A DNA stretch of 64,000 bases from Psychroserpens sp. (GTDB taxonomy: Bacteria > Bacteroidota > Bacteroidia > Flavobacteriales > Flavobacteriaceae). Below, in pieces: positions 1 through 8,175 of this stretch (positions are counted from its first letter, which is position 1; every line of letters begins with the position of its first letter). A model generated the notes under the pieces. It saw only the letters and a program-made list of their open reading frames with translations. It was not told the DNA's origin and searched no databases. Location of the stretch: the NCBI GenBank assembly GCA_017643165.1, contig JAEPNY010000005.1, forward strand, positions 1 through 64,000, read 5' to 3'. The translations under genes were made by a program, and so were the position numbers.

Positions 1-885
1 TTATTATATGAGAATATCGTGAATCCACAGGTGATCTGGGCACGAGTAGATAATGACACGCCAGATGCTTTAGGTATGGATGCCTCGATATGCTATGCTG
101 TTGCGCCATTAACATTACAGGTGAATCCATTACCTGTATTTGATTTAGAGGAGAGTTACATTTTATGTGTAGACACTAATGGCAGTGAGGTTATAGATCC
201 ACCAGTATTAGATACAGGACTGAGTACACCACAGTATGCCTTTACATGGTTCTTAAATGGTACAGAGATTCCAGGAGCTACAGAGGGTAGTTATATGCCA
301 ACAGAAGGCGGAACTTATACAGTGACGGTGATGGATGTAACCTTCTCACCAAATACGATGTGTGAGAGTAGTGTGAGCACGGAGGTGATCGAGAGTTCAC
401 CACCAACGGTAATAGCCGCGGTAGTGAGTTTAGACTTTGCGGATGTGCATGTGATAGAGGTTACAGTAGAAGGACCAGGTGTTTATGAGTACAGTTTAGA
501 TGGCGGACCATGGCAGGATGAAAATATTTTCACAGATGTTTCGTTAGGAGAACATGAGGTTACTGCAAGAGATAAGAATGGATGTGGCGAGGCGAGTGAT
601 CAGGTAACGGTTATGGACTATCCAAAATTCTTTACCCCTAATGGAGATGGATATAATGATACGTGGAATATAAGTGCGATAGATGAGCAGCCTAATGCAA
701 AAATTTATATATTTGACAGATATGGAAAACTACTAAAACAACTCAGTCCAACAGGCGCTGGCTGGAATGGAACCTATAATGGGACACCGATGCCAACGAG
801 TGATTACTGGTTTATAGTAGAGTATAACGAACGTTCAACAGGAGAGCGTAAAGAATTTAAAGCCCATTTTACCCTGAAAAGATAA
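1..885 (+). CDS. T9SS type B sorting-domain adhesin, C-terminal fragment (5' end outside window)
   Basis: The reading frame is open from base 1 and continues upstream, so this is the 3' end of a larger gene; the GTG at 19 is not a convincing start. The fragment has adhesin-like beta-rich modules (motifs such as VNPLP, TFTW-like strands and GTYTVTV) and ends in a gliding-motility-associated / type B T9SS sorting domain beginning around FFTPNGDGYNDTW (about base 630). Such domains direct export through the type IX system to the cell surface. The next gene, 5 nt downstream, is a PorP/SprF protein, the usual partner of SprB-like adhesins. Up to about base 620 glutamate is mostly GAG and G is frequent, unlike neighbouring genes, where GAA dominates. 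The family call is firm; the specific ligand or role is unknown. Confidence 0.9.
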   Translation, partial: LLYENIVNPQVIWARVDNDTPDALGMDASICYAVAPLTLQVNPLPVFDLEESYILCVDTNGSEVIDPPVLDTGLSTPQYAFTWFLNGTEIPGATEGSYMPTEGGTYTVTVMDVTFSPNTMCESSVSTEVIESSPPTVIAAVVSLDFADVHVIEVTVEGPGVYEYSLDGGPWQDENIFTDVSLGEHEVTARDKNGCGEASDQVTVMDYPKFFTPNGDGYNDTWNISAIDEQPNAKIYIFDRYGKLLKQLSPTGAGWNGTYNGTPMPTSDYWFIVEYNERSTGERKEFKAHFTLKR

Positions 886-890
886 ATTTT

Positions 891-1898
891 ATGAATCTAA
901 AAAAGTATTGCTTAATAGCAAGTATAGCGTTGTTTTCACTTTTTGGTAACGCTCAAGAAGGTTTACCCATATATTCAGATTATCTCACTGACAACTATTA
1001 TCTTATCCATCCTTCGATGGCTGGTGTTGCTAACTGTGCTAAGGTTAGACTTACGGCCAGAGCGCAATGGTTCGGTCAGGATGAGGCGCCAAATTTACAA
1101 ACCTTAAGTGTTAATAGTCGATTAGGTGATGGACCTTCAGCTATTGGAGGAATCGTATACAATGACAAAAATGGATATCATTCTCAAACAGGTGCTTATT
1201 TGACCTATGCACACCACTTAATGTTCTCTCGTAATGAGATAGATTTAAATATGTTATCCTTCGGATTGAGTGCTGGTTTTATTCAATATAAGTTAGATGA
1301 AACGGAATTCTTGGCAGACGGATTTGATCCAATTATTGCAGGAGTAGAACAAAGCGCTACGAACTTCAATGTTGATTTTGGATTCTCTTACCACTACATT
1401 GATTTTTATGCTCATGCGACTATTAAAAACGTATTAAATAACGAAGGGATAAACTTTAACGAGCAAGGATTAAGTTATGATAATCTAAGAACCTATTTAT
1501 TTTCAGCAGGAAATACATTTAGTAAATATGGAAGTGATTGGAGTTTTGAGCCATCAATAATGTTTATGTATCGAGATGCAACACAGGAAGCATCATTTGA
1601 CATTAATGGGAAAGCATATAAAGAAATGGATTTCGGAACGCTATGGGGCGGAATATCTTACAGAAGAAGTTTAGATGGCGCAGAATTTCTAGATGGATCT
1701 GGTGTAAGTAGTCAGAAATTACAATATATCACGCCTTTTGTAGGAGTAGATTATAACAATTTTGTTTTTGCCTATACTTATTCTTATCAAGCAAATTCAG
1801 TAGTATTTAATAATGGAGGATTCCATCAAATTACACTTGGATATAACTTTAACTGTAGAAGAGAAAAGTATGAATGTAATTGTCCTGCGGTCAATTAA
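891..1898 (+). CDS. PorP/SprF family type IX secretion system membrane protein
   Basis: A 335-residue outer-membrane beta-barrel protein with a clear signal peptide (about residues 1-21, cleavage after FGNAQ). The opening after the signal, with PIYSDYLTDNYYLIHPSMAG, is the family hallmark (normally Q-x-S-x-Y-x-x-N-x-x-x-x-NPA-x-AG), and the C-terminus carries closely spaced cysteines (CRREKYECNC). SprF-like proteins are needed for surface delivery or anchoring of the large adhesin encoded just upstream. The 5-nt gap to the adhesin stop implies a single transcript. A strong intrinsic terminator follows at 1921-1946. Confidence 0.93.
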   Translation: MNLKKYCLIASIALFSLFGNAQEGLPIYSDYLTDNYYLIHPSMAGVANCAKVRLTARAQWFGQDEAPNLQTLSVNSRLGDGPSAIGGIVYNDKNGYHSQTGAYLTYAHHLMFSRNEIDLNMLSFGLSAGFIQYKLDETEFLADGFDPIIAGVEQSATNFNVDFGFSYHYIDFYAHATIKNVLNNEGINFNEQGLSYDNLRTYLFSAGNTFSKYGSDWSFEPSIMFMYRDATQEASFDINGKAYKEMDFGTLWGGISYRRSLDGAEFLDGSGVSSQKLQYITPFVGVDYNNFVFAYTYSYQANSVVFNNGGFHQITLGYNFNCRREKYECNCPAVN

Positions 1899-1920
1899 TC
1901 TCAAAATATGAAATAAAAAA

Positions 1921-1946
1921 GTCTCGATTAAATCGAGACTTTTTTT
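1921..1946. terminator. Bidirectional intrinsic terminator
   Basis: A 9-bp perfect stem (1921-1929 with 1931-1939) is preceded by an A-run and followed by T9, so it can terminate both the PorP/SprF transcript from the left and the VWA-protein transcript from the right. Confidence 0.85.
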
Positions 1947-1963
1947 TTGTTATACATTGGGGA

Positions 1964-3118
1964 TTACCAGGAATAATTCTTCTTTGAAGCCTGACTTTTT
2001 ATTGCTGTTAACATCGCATTTTCTAATCCGTTACTACTTTGCTTTTGTTGACTGAGAATATACGTTCTGCGTTTTTCATTTAATTGTTGAATTTCGGTTT
2101 GGATTGCCGAACGTTCTTTGCCCTTTGCTTCAACATAGGCTTTAATTTGAGAGGGACTTTTATCTTTCAACTCTTTCGGAAGTTCATTCTTTTTTAATGT
2201 ATCATATTCAAAATCTTCACTTTCAGCTGCATCGACAAGATCCCATGACGAATTCTTATATAAATGAGAACTTTTACTGACGGTTCTGCTAACTGCATTT
2301 GCCTCGCTGTAGCCCATCGCATTTGTGTCTTGTTGAGCTTGCTGGATTACCTTCTGTTTTCCCATAGAACCATAGGCGACGTATGTTTTATTTAATTTCT
2401 GATTTAGCTTTAAGATACGATCATCATAAGGAGTAGCGACATATGTGGTTACGTCATTATGTTTAATAGCCATATAATTTCCGTGAGTTCGGTCTGCGCC
2501 GTCTTTCCAATAGGTTGAAATGCCTTGGTTATAATCGCCGCAAAATATGGTATTAACGCTTACATCGTTTTGATGAGCTTGTTTCGCTGCATCTTGGTAG
2601 TTAATTTTACCTTGCGTAAACGGTTCATTACCTGCTATGAAAATAAGTTTTAAATCGTTCTTATGATCGCCCCATTTTAATTGATTTAGTGACGTCTGAA
2701 TAACTTGTCCGCAAAATTCGTTTCCTCCATTGGTTGTGAGTGAGAACAACTGTTTTGAGATTTCATCTAAGTCTGAACTAAAGCCTAATACTTGACGGAT
2801 ATAACCTTCAGCACTGTTCAAATTATCATTTCCGTATTCATAAAGTGCAATTTGTAGGTTGGGCTTTTTGTTTTCACATTTTGCAAATGACAGCTCACTC
2901 ACAATATCCCATAATTGCGCTTTGGCCTGATCTATTAAACCATCCATACTGTTGCTAGTATCTAAGAGTAAAGCAACTTTAATAAAGCGTTGCGATGGTT
3001 CGTGTGCCTCTGGATTTAACAAGGCTATCGTTTCAAGATTTTTCTTTTCATTCGCATTACATGCCATCGCGCTAAATAGGGCGACGATTAATGCCATAGT
3101 TTTCATAAAATGTTTCAT
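1964..3118 (-). CDS. VWA-domain exported protein (probable lipoprotein)
   Basis: A 384-residue protein with an N-terminal hydrophobic signal ending in a weak lipobox at Cys20 (SAMAC). A von Willebrand type A domain begins near residue 46 and has an intact MIDAS start, D53-T-S55-N-S57, suggesting metal-dependent protein or ligand binding in the periplasm or at the outer membrane. The C-terminal 100 residues are charged and helical (about 310-375), ending in KKNYSW. The gene is monocistronic: convergent with the T9SS pair across the terminator at 1921-1946 and divergent from the sensor kinase at 3329. Similar VWA proteins are common in Bacteroidota, but the partner cannot be inferred here. Confidence 0.8.
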   Translation of the reverse strand: MKHFMKTMALIVALFSAMACNANEKKNLETIALLNPEAHEPSQRFIKVALLLDTSNSMDGLIDQAKAQLWDIVSELSFAKCENKKPNLQIALYEYGNDNLNSAEGYIRQVLGFSSDLDEISKQLFSLTTNGGNEFCGQVIQTSLNQLKWGDHKNDLKLIFIAGNEPFTQGKINYQDAAKQAHQNDVSVNTIFCGDYNQGISTYWKDGADRTHGNYMAIKHNDVTTYVATPYDDRILKLNQKLNKTYVAYGSMGKQKVIQQAQQDTNAMGYSEANAVSRTVSKSSHLYKNSSWDLVDAAESEDFEYDTLKKNELPKELKDKSPSQIKAYVEAKGKERSAIQTEIQQLNEKRRTYILSQQKQSSNGLENAMLTAIKSQASKKNYSW

Positions 3119-3328
3119 TATTACTTCGTTTTTAAATTGATGCCGTAAACTTAATTGAGGGAGCCAAGAATTAAAATTACAATTGAGTTAACCTAGCTAG
3201 TTAATTAGTGAACGACCTTTAAAAATGAGTAAGCCTATATATTTTAAGAGCATTAAAGCGGTATATGGTGAAATGGTATTTTAATTAATGAATTAAAGTG
3301 TGTAAGTTTAATCACAGAATTCAGATTT

Positions 3329-5503
3329 ATGAGGCATTTAGTCAAATACATTATTCTTTTCTTATTAGTTCTACCTATGAATGTGCTCATGGCGCAGGAG
3401 AGTCAGGAGGATGAAAGAACACCGAAACGTTCTGAGCAGCCTTATTTGATTGTGAGAGGTTCGGTAAGAGAACGCGATACATATAAACCTATAGAAAAAG
3501 TTAATATAGAGGTCAATGGAGGTGCTTATACCATAACAGATGGTGATGGGAAATTTTCTATTAGAGCTAGAAAAGGTGATGAGCTCATCATTCGTCATAA
3601 AGACTTCGAAACGATATATTACACGATTGAAAGTGAAGAACGTATTACTGTTGAAGTTGAACCTGCTGATTCAGGACCAATAGCAACCTCAAAATTCAAA
3701 CAACGTATTAAGTCATTTAATGCATTAATAGATTCGGTGTCAAAGTACAAGAAAAATGATGTCGAAAAGAGTATTGAATTTGTTGGTGAAGCACTGGCCC
3801 AAAGTAAATCATTAAAGCAAAATGCCGAAGCTTATTTAGTGTTAGCAGAAGTTTATATGCACTGGAAACAGTTCGATCTTGCCGTCACAAATTATCGTAT
3901 GAGTCTTCAAAACGCAATTACTAATGAGGCTAAATTAGGGCTTGCAAAGGCTTATGAACTGAATAAGAACTATCAGGAAAGTTTAGACACTTATAACGAC
4001 ATTAACAGGAAAGAATTAAGTAATTATCAATTGGTACTGTTATACGAAGGCTTAGGCGACACCTATTTCATAATAAAAGATTATGAGGCTTCTGTCAATG
4101 CTTATTCCGAAGGTTTAAATGTGGCAGAAAGGCATTTGATAAAACCTAAAGTTGTAGATCTTAACTCTAAAATTGCGCAGGCCTACTCTGGTAAAGGAGA
4201 GGCCGAAAAAGCAGAAGATTTTTTTGATAGTTCTTTAATTCTTGCCGAGCAACAGACGAAAAAAAGAGAATTAGAAGAAAAGGAAACGGTTGCTGAATTT
4301 CGAAATATTAATAGAAACTATTCAGAAGAAATAGAATTGCGTAAACAGATCATTGATGATGTTAAAGATGTTGAAAATGATTCAACATTAAATAACGAAA
4401 GTCCGCTTACACTTCAAAAACAAAATTATAAGATTGGATCGGCGTATTTTCTACAAAAAGATTACGACAGTGCCATAAGCTATTTGGAAGAAAGTATAAC
4501 CGAAGCCGATGAAAGAGGAGATTTGGTTGTTAAAAAGGACGCGAACAGGAAACTATCTGATGTATATGTTAATGCAGGCGACTATGATAAGGCAAAATTA
4601 GCATTTGAAGCTTATAAAGAAGTTGTTGATGAATTATATATAAGACGCGACCAAGAATTATCACAAGCCGATAGACGTAGACAAAAAATGATAGATCAAC
4701 AGAATAGAATTACATTACTCTTGAAGGATATAGAGCTCAACTCAAGTCTTGCAAGCGCACGTGATAAAAACCAGCAAATCATAATTTACTCATTAGTATT
4801 GGGATTGGTTTTACTGCTCATAACAGGTCTTTTTATGTTTAAATATATCAAGCAACAGCGACTGGCTAATAATTTATTGGCGCTCAAGTCCCTTCGGAGT
4901 CAGATGAATCCACATTTCATATTTAACGCTTTGAATTCGGTAAATAGCTTCATTGCTAGTAATGATGAACGTACAGCGAACAAATATTTATCCGATTTTT
5001 CATTTTTAATGCGTGCCGTTCTTGAAAATAGTGAAGAGGATTTTATTCCATTAGAAAAGGAAATAGAATTATTAGAGCTCTATACAAAATTGGAACACTT
5101 TAGATTTCAGGATAAATTTGACTACAGTATTAATGTTAGTGATGATGTCGAAGTTAGCGAATATAAGATTCCACCGATGTTACTTCAACCCTATATTGAA
5201 AATGCGGTATGGCATGGCTTGCGTTATAAATCTGAAAAAGGACATCTTAGAATAACTATCGATAAAAAAAGTGCGAACGAAATTAATATTGTGATAACTG
5301 ACGATGGAATTGGAAGGGCGCGCTCTAAAGCATTGAAAACTGAAAATCAAAAAAAGCAGACGTCAAAAGGGATGGGTAACATACAAAAGCGCGTAGCGAT
5401 TTTAAATAATATGTATAAAGATAAAGTAGATGTTGTTGTTGATAATTATCAAGACCATGACGATACTGGAACAAAAGTTGTTGTAACTCTTAAAAAGGAC
5501 TAA
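3329..5503 (+). CDS. LytS-like sensor histidine kinase with carboxypeptidase-regulatory-like and TPR sensor region
   Basis: A 724-residue membrane kinase. In order: signal peptide (1-22, ending VLMAQ), a CarboxypepD_reg-like beta domain (about 40-100, with AYTITDGDGKFSI), TPR-like helical repeats (about 140-440), a coiled coil (about 445-480), one membrane helix (about 485-507), then a His_kinase/HATPase unit. The phospho-acceptor motif QMNPHFIFNALN places His529, and IENAVWHGL and DDGIGR are the N and G boxes. The sensor region is therefore periplasmic and the kinase cytoplasmic. The LytTR regulator starts one nucleotide after the stop, forming a cognate pair. The stimulus is unknown; the TPR/beta domain suggests peptide, glycan or protein-complex sensing (inference). 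Confidence 0.9.
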   Translation: MRHLVKYIILFLLVLPMNVLMAQESQEDERTPKRSEQPYLIVRGSVRERDTYKPIEKVNIEVNGGAYTITDGDGKFSIRARKGDELIIRHKDFETIYYTIESEERITVEVEPADSGPIATSKFKQRIKSFNALIDSVSKYKKNDVEKSIEFVGEALAQSKSLKQNAEAYLVLAEVYMHWKQFDLAVTNYRMSLQNAITNEAKLGLAKAYELNKNYQESLDTYNDINRKELSNYQLVLLYEGLGDTYFIIKDYEASVNAYSEGLNVAERHLIKPKVVDLNSKIAQAYSGKGEAEKAEDFFDSSLILAEQQTKKRELEEKETVAEFRNINRNYSEEIELRKQIIDDVKDVENDSTLNNESPLTLQKQNYKIGSAYFLQKDYDSAISYLEESITEADERGDLVVKKDANRKLSDVYVNAGDYDKAKLAFEAYKEVVDELYIRRDQELSQADRRRQKMIDQQNRITLLLKDIELNSSLASARDKNQQIIIYSLVLGLVLLLITGLFMFKYIKQQRLANNLLALKSLRSQMNPHFIFNALNSVNSFIASNDERTANKYLSDFSFLMRAVLENSEEDFIPLEKEIELLELYTKLEHFRFQDKFDYSINVSDDVEVSEYKIPPMLLQPYIENAVWHGLRYKSEKGHLRITIDKKSANEINIVITDDGIGRARSKALKTENQKKQTSKGMGNIQKRVAILNNMYKDKVDVVVDNYQDHDDTGTKVVVTLKKD

Positions 5504-6238
5504 ATGAAACTCAAATCAATCATTGTAGAAGACGAAGAAACTAGCAGAAAGATTCTCAGGAATTATCTCACCAAGTATTGCCCTAATGTGTCAATATTAG
5601 GCGAAGCATCTAATGTAGAAGAAGCACTTGTACTGATTCGTAATACTGAATTGGATTTGGTCTTCCTCGATGTTGAAATGCCATATGGTAATGCTTTTGA
5701 TCTTTTAGATAAGGTTGGTGATATTGATTTTGAGACCGTGTTCGTTACTGCATATGACCATTATGCGATTGATGCTTTAAATGCGCATGCCTCCTATTAC
5801 TTGATGAAACCTATTTCAATCGACGAGCTCATCAAAGCAGTAGATTACGTAACTGAAATAAAAACTAAAGAAGAGGCGCTTCAGGATCAAGTCTTAACAC
5901 CAAAAACAAATAATGTCAACGGAAAGATTACAATCCCGCAGCAAGATGGATTCGAAGTAATCGAAACTGCAAATATAATGTATTGTAAAGCTGATGATAA
6001 CTATACTGAGATCTATTTAAATAATAACAAGAAGAAGTTGGTCAGCAAAACACTTAAATATTTTGAAGATGCACTTTCTGAAAGTGGATTTGCGAGAGTT
6101 CATAAAAGTTATTTGGTCAATGTTAATGAGGTCACGAAATATGTTAAGGGCAAAGGTGGTAGTGTGGTGTTGAGCAATGGTAAACAGATCATGGTCTCAG
6201 CTTCTAAAAAATCAAATTTGTTATCATATTTCAAATAA
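5504..6238 (+). CDS. LytTR-family response regulator
   Basis: A 244-residue regulator with an N-terminal receiver (acidic E9/D10, phospho-acceptor D56 in VFLDVEMPYG, and FVTAYDHYAIDAL around the conserved Thr/Ala) and a C-terminal LytTR DNA-binding domain (about 145-244, with YCKADDNYTEIYL and FARVHKSYLVNV). It directly follows the kinase gene with no gap, so the two are co-transcribed and presumably cognate. LytTR domains usually bind paired direct repeats upstream of target promoters; no target site could be assigned in this window. Confidence 0.93.
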   Translation: MKLKSIIVEDEETSRKILRNYLTKYCPNVSILGEASNVEEALVLIRNTELDLVFLDVEMPYGNAFDLLDKVGDIDFETVFVTAYDHYAIDALNAHASYYLMKPISIDELIKAVDYVTEIKTKEEALQDQVLTPKTNNVNGKITIPQQDGFEVIETANIMYCKADDNYTEIYLNNNKKKLVSKTLKYFEDALSESGFARVHKSYLVNVNEVTKYVKGKGGSVVLSNGKQIMVSASKKSNLLSYFK

Positions 6239-6270
6239 TAATCTGATCTTTATATTACAATTTAAAGTTT

Positions 6271-6786
6271 ATGCCACTAATAAAATCTGTACGAGGATAT
6301 ACACCTCAGATACCTGATGACTGTTATTTAGCTGAAAATGCTACTATCGTTGGAGAAGTTACTATGGGAAATCACTGTAGCGTTTGGTTTAATGCCGTGA
6401 TTAGAGGTGATGTCAATTTTATAAAAATGGGTGATAAGGTGAATGTCCAGGATAACGCAGTTATTCATGGTACTTACGAAAAATCGCCTACAACTATAGG
6501 AAATAACGTTTCAATAGGTCATAATGCAATAGTGCATGGTTGTACCATTCATGATAATGTTTTAATAGGCATGGGAAGTATTTTAATGGACGATTGTGTG
6601 ATAGGTAGTAATTCAATTATTGCGGCAGGTGCTGTTCTAACCAAGAATACGATTGTAGAATCGGGAAGTATCTATGCAGGAGTACCAGCTAAAAAAGTAA
6701 AAGATATCAGTCAGGAATTAATCTCTGGTGAGATCGATCGTATTGCAAATAATTATGTCAAGTATTCTAGCTGGTTTCAAGACTAA
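6271..6786 (+). CDS. Gamma-carbonic-anhydrase-like hexapeptide-repeat protein
   Basis: A 171-residue left-handed beta-helix protein of the YrdA/PaaY/CamH type. Hexapeptide repeats run from about residue 20 to 140, and the three metal-ligand histidines are present (H66 in VIHGTY, H84 and H89 in GHNAIVHG), with the R45-G-D47 motif. Members are trimeric zinc proteins; some are carbonic anhydrases and others have unclear activity. It lies 32 nt after the LytTR gene and could be read with it. Its TAA stop overlaps the stop codon of the convergent murI gene. Confidence 0.9.
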   Translation: MPLIKSVRGYTPQIPDDCYLAENATIVGEVTMGNHCSVWFNAVIRGDVNFIKMGDKVNVQDNAVIHGTYEKSPTTIGNNVSIGHNAIVHGCTIHDNVLIGMGSILMDDCVIGSNSIIAAGAVLTKNTIVESGSIYAGVPAKKVKDISQELISGEIDRIANNYVKYSSWFQD

Positions 6787-7562
6787 AAATTTAAATACGC
6801 CACAGGAAACTGCGCATCCACAATATCAGTTAAAACTGAGACATCAGCATTTGAGTAAAATTGATTCATTGGTGCTTCACTACTAGAATTTAAAACCTCA
6901 CGTTGCTCTAAAATAGCTCTAGTTTGTTTGGCTACCGCCTGACCAGAATCAATGATTTTAACATGCTTAGGAAGAATCTTGGTTAGAGAAGGGATTAAGT
7001 ATGGATAATGCGTGCAACCTAATACCAAGTAGTCTATATTTTCTTCAATCATTGGTTGCATATATCTTTCTAATAGGGCTTTCATTTCATCACTATCAAC
7101 TTGACCAGATTCAACTAAAGGAACGATACCCTCACCAATTTGTTCAATGACCTTTATCCCATTCGCGTATAGATCTGAGGTATTATGAAAGAGTTCACTA
7201 CTTAATGTGCCTTTTGTGGCGAGTATTCCAATAACCTTTGTTTTAGTATTTAAAGCTGCTGGCTTTATGGCAGGCTCAATGCCTATGAAGGGAACATCAT
7301 AATGCGATCTTAGATATTTAATTGCATTCGTTGTGGCCGTATTGCACGCTACAACAATAAGCTTACAACCTTTTTCAAGTAATAGCTCTGTATTTTTAAT
7401 ACTTAGTTGTAGGATTGCATCTTTCGGTTTATTCCCGTAAGGTGCATTCTTGCTATCAGCTAAGTACAGCGTATTTTCATATGGCAGAAGCCTATGAATC
7501 TCTTGAAAAATAGATGTGCCTCCAATACCGGAATCAAAAATACCAATAGGCTGTGTACTCAT
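6783..7562 (-). CDS. murI: Glutamate racemase
   Basis: Makes D-glutamate for peptidoglycan. With the ATG at 7562 the protein is 259 residues, the normal family length; an in-frame GTG at 7568 would add two residues. Active-site features are intact: D10 in FDSGIGG, C73 in VACNTATTNA, and C183/H185 in LGCTHYPY. It is the last gene of the leftward envelope block, but a terminator hairpin (7573-7601) and a perfect -7 box lie immediately before its start, so it may have its own transcription. It converges on the carbonic-anhydrase-like gene with overlapping stop codons. Confidence 0.97.
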   Translation of the reverse strand: MSTQPIGIFDSGIGGTSIFQEIHRLLPYENTLYLADSKNAPYGNKPKDAILQLSIKNTELLLEKGCKLIVVACNTATTNAIKYLRSHYDVPFIGIEPAIKPAALNTKTKVIGILATKGTLSSELFHNTSDLYANGIKVIEQIGEGIVPLVESGQVDSDEMKALLERYMQPMIEENIDYLVLGCTHYPYLIPSLTKILPKHVKIIDSGQAVAKQTRAILEQREVLNSSSEAPMNQFYSNADVSVLTDIVDAQFPVAYLNF

Positions 7563-7567
7563 AATCA

Positions 7568-7575
7568 CAAAAATA
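7568..7575 (-). promoter_or_regulatory. Candidate murI -7 box
   Basis: On the minus strand the bases read TATTTTTG, a perfect match to TAnnTTTG. It lies only 5 nt before the murI ATG, so transcription from it would give a leaderless or nearly leaderless message. I see no TTG at a normal spacing upstream, so the box could equally be part of the terminator U-tract. Confidence 0.35.
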
Positions 7576-7601
7576 AAAAAGCCGCTTGGTTAAAGCGGCT
7601 T
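7573..7601 (-). terminator. Intrinsic terminator between ompH and murI
   Basis: A 9-bp perfect stem (7593-7601 with 7579-7587) and a 5-nt loop, followed in the minus direction by a U-rich tract that ends at the murI start. It should limit read-through from bamA/ompH into murI. Confidence 0.75.
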
Positions 7602-7630
7602 CTTTCAAATTTATTTAGGTAGTATTCTAT

Positions 7631-8140
7631 TTAGAATCCTAATTCTTTCTTGACGTCAGCTAAGATATCAGTTCCAGCAGCAACAAGAACGCCTCCACCT
7701 TCTGTAGAATCAAGTACGTAATTGAAGCCTTGCGCAGCAGCTACTTTCTGAATGGCTGCTTTAGCTTTTTCGAAAATAGGCTTTAATAGTGCCGCTTCTT
7801 TCTTTGCAAGATCTTCTTGAGCTTGAGCTTGATATTGACGAATTCCTTGTTCTATATCTTGTACTTCTTTAGCACGCTTTGTATTTTCTTCTTCAGTTTT
7901 AGTATCTACTTCAGCTCTGTAAAGTTTTACTTTATTTTGAAGTTCAGTAACCATCGTTTTATAATCAGCATCATAAGTCTTCGAGAGTTTCTCGATCTCA
8001 GCTTGAGCAGCTTTCATCTCCGGCATAGCTTGCACCAATTCAGTAGTATTTATATGTGCTACTTTACTCTGTGCTGTGGCAATGCTTGTCGTTCCAACAA
8101 GTAGTATAGCTGCAATTAATAGGGTTTTCAAGTGTTTCAT
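7631..8140 (-). CDS. OmpH/Skp family periplasmic chaperone
   Basis: A 169-residue protein with a signal peptide (about 1-23, ending TATAQ) and the OmpH/Skp pattern: a short beta segment beginning VAHINTTELVQAMPE, a long charged coiled coil (about 45-115), and a closing strand region (GFNYVLDSTEGGGVLVA). Skp-type trimers hold unfolded outer-membrane proteins during transit to BamA. It is second of two tandem ompH genes, 35 nt after the longer paralogue and downstream of bamA. The length is standard for Skp. Confidence 0.92.
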   Translation of the reverse strand: MKHLKTLLIAAILLVGTTSIATAQSKVAHINTTELVQAMPEMKAAQAEIEKLSKTYDADYKTMVTELQNKVKLYRAEVDTKTEEENTKRAKEVQDIEQGIRQYQAQAQEDLAKKEAALLKPIFEKAKAAIQKVAAAQGFNYVLDSTEGGGVLVAAGTDILADVKKELGF

Positions 8141-8175
8141 TTTAATAAAATTGTTACGTGTTATAATTATTGTTT

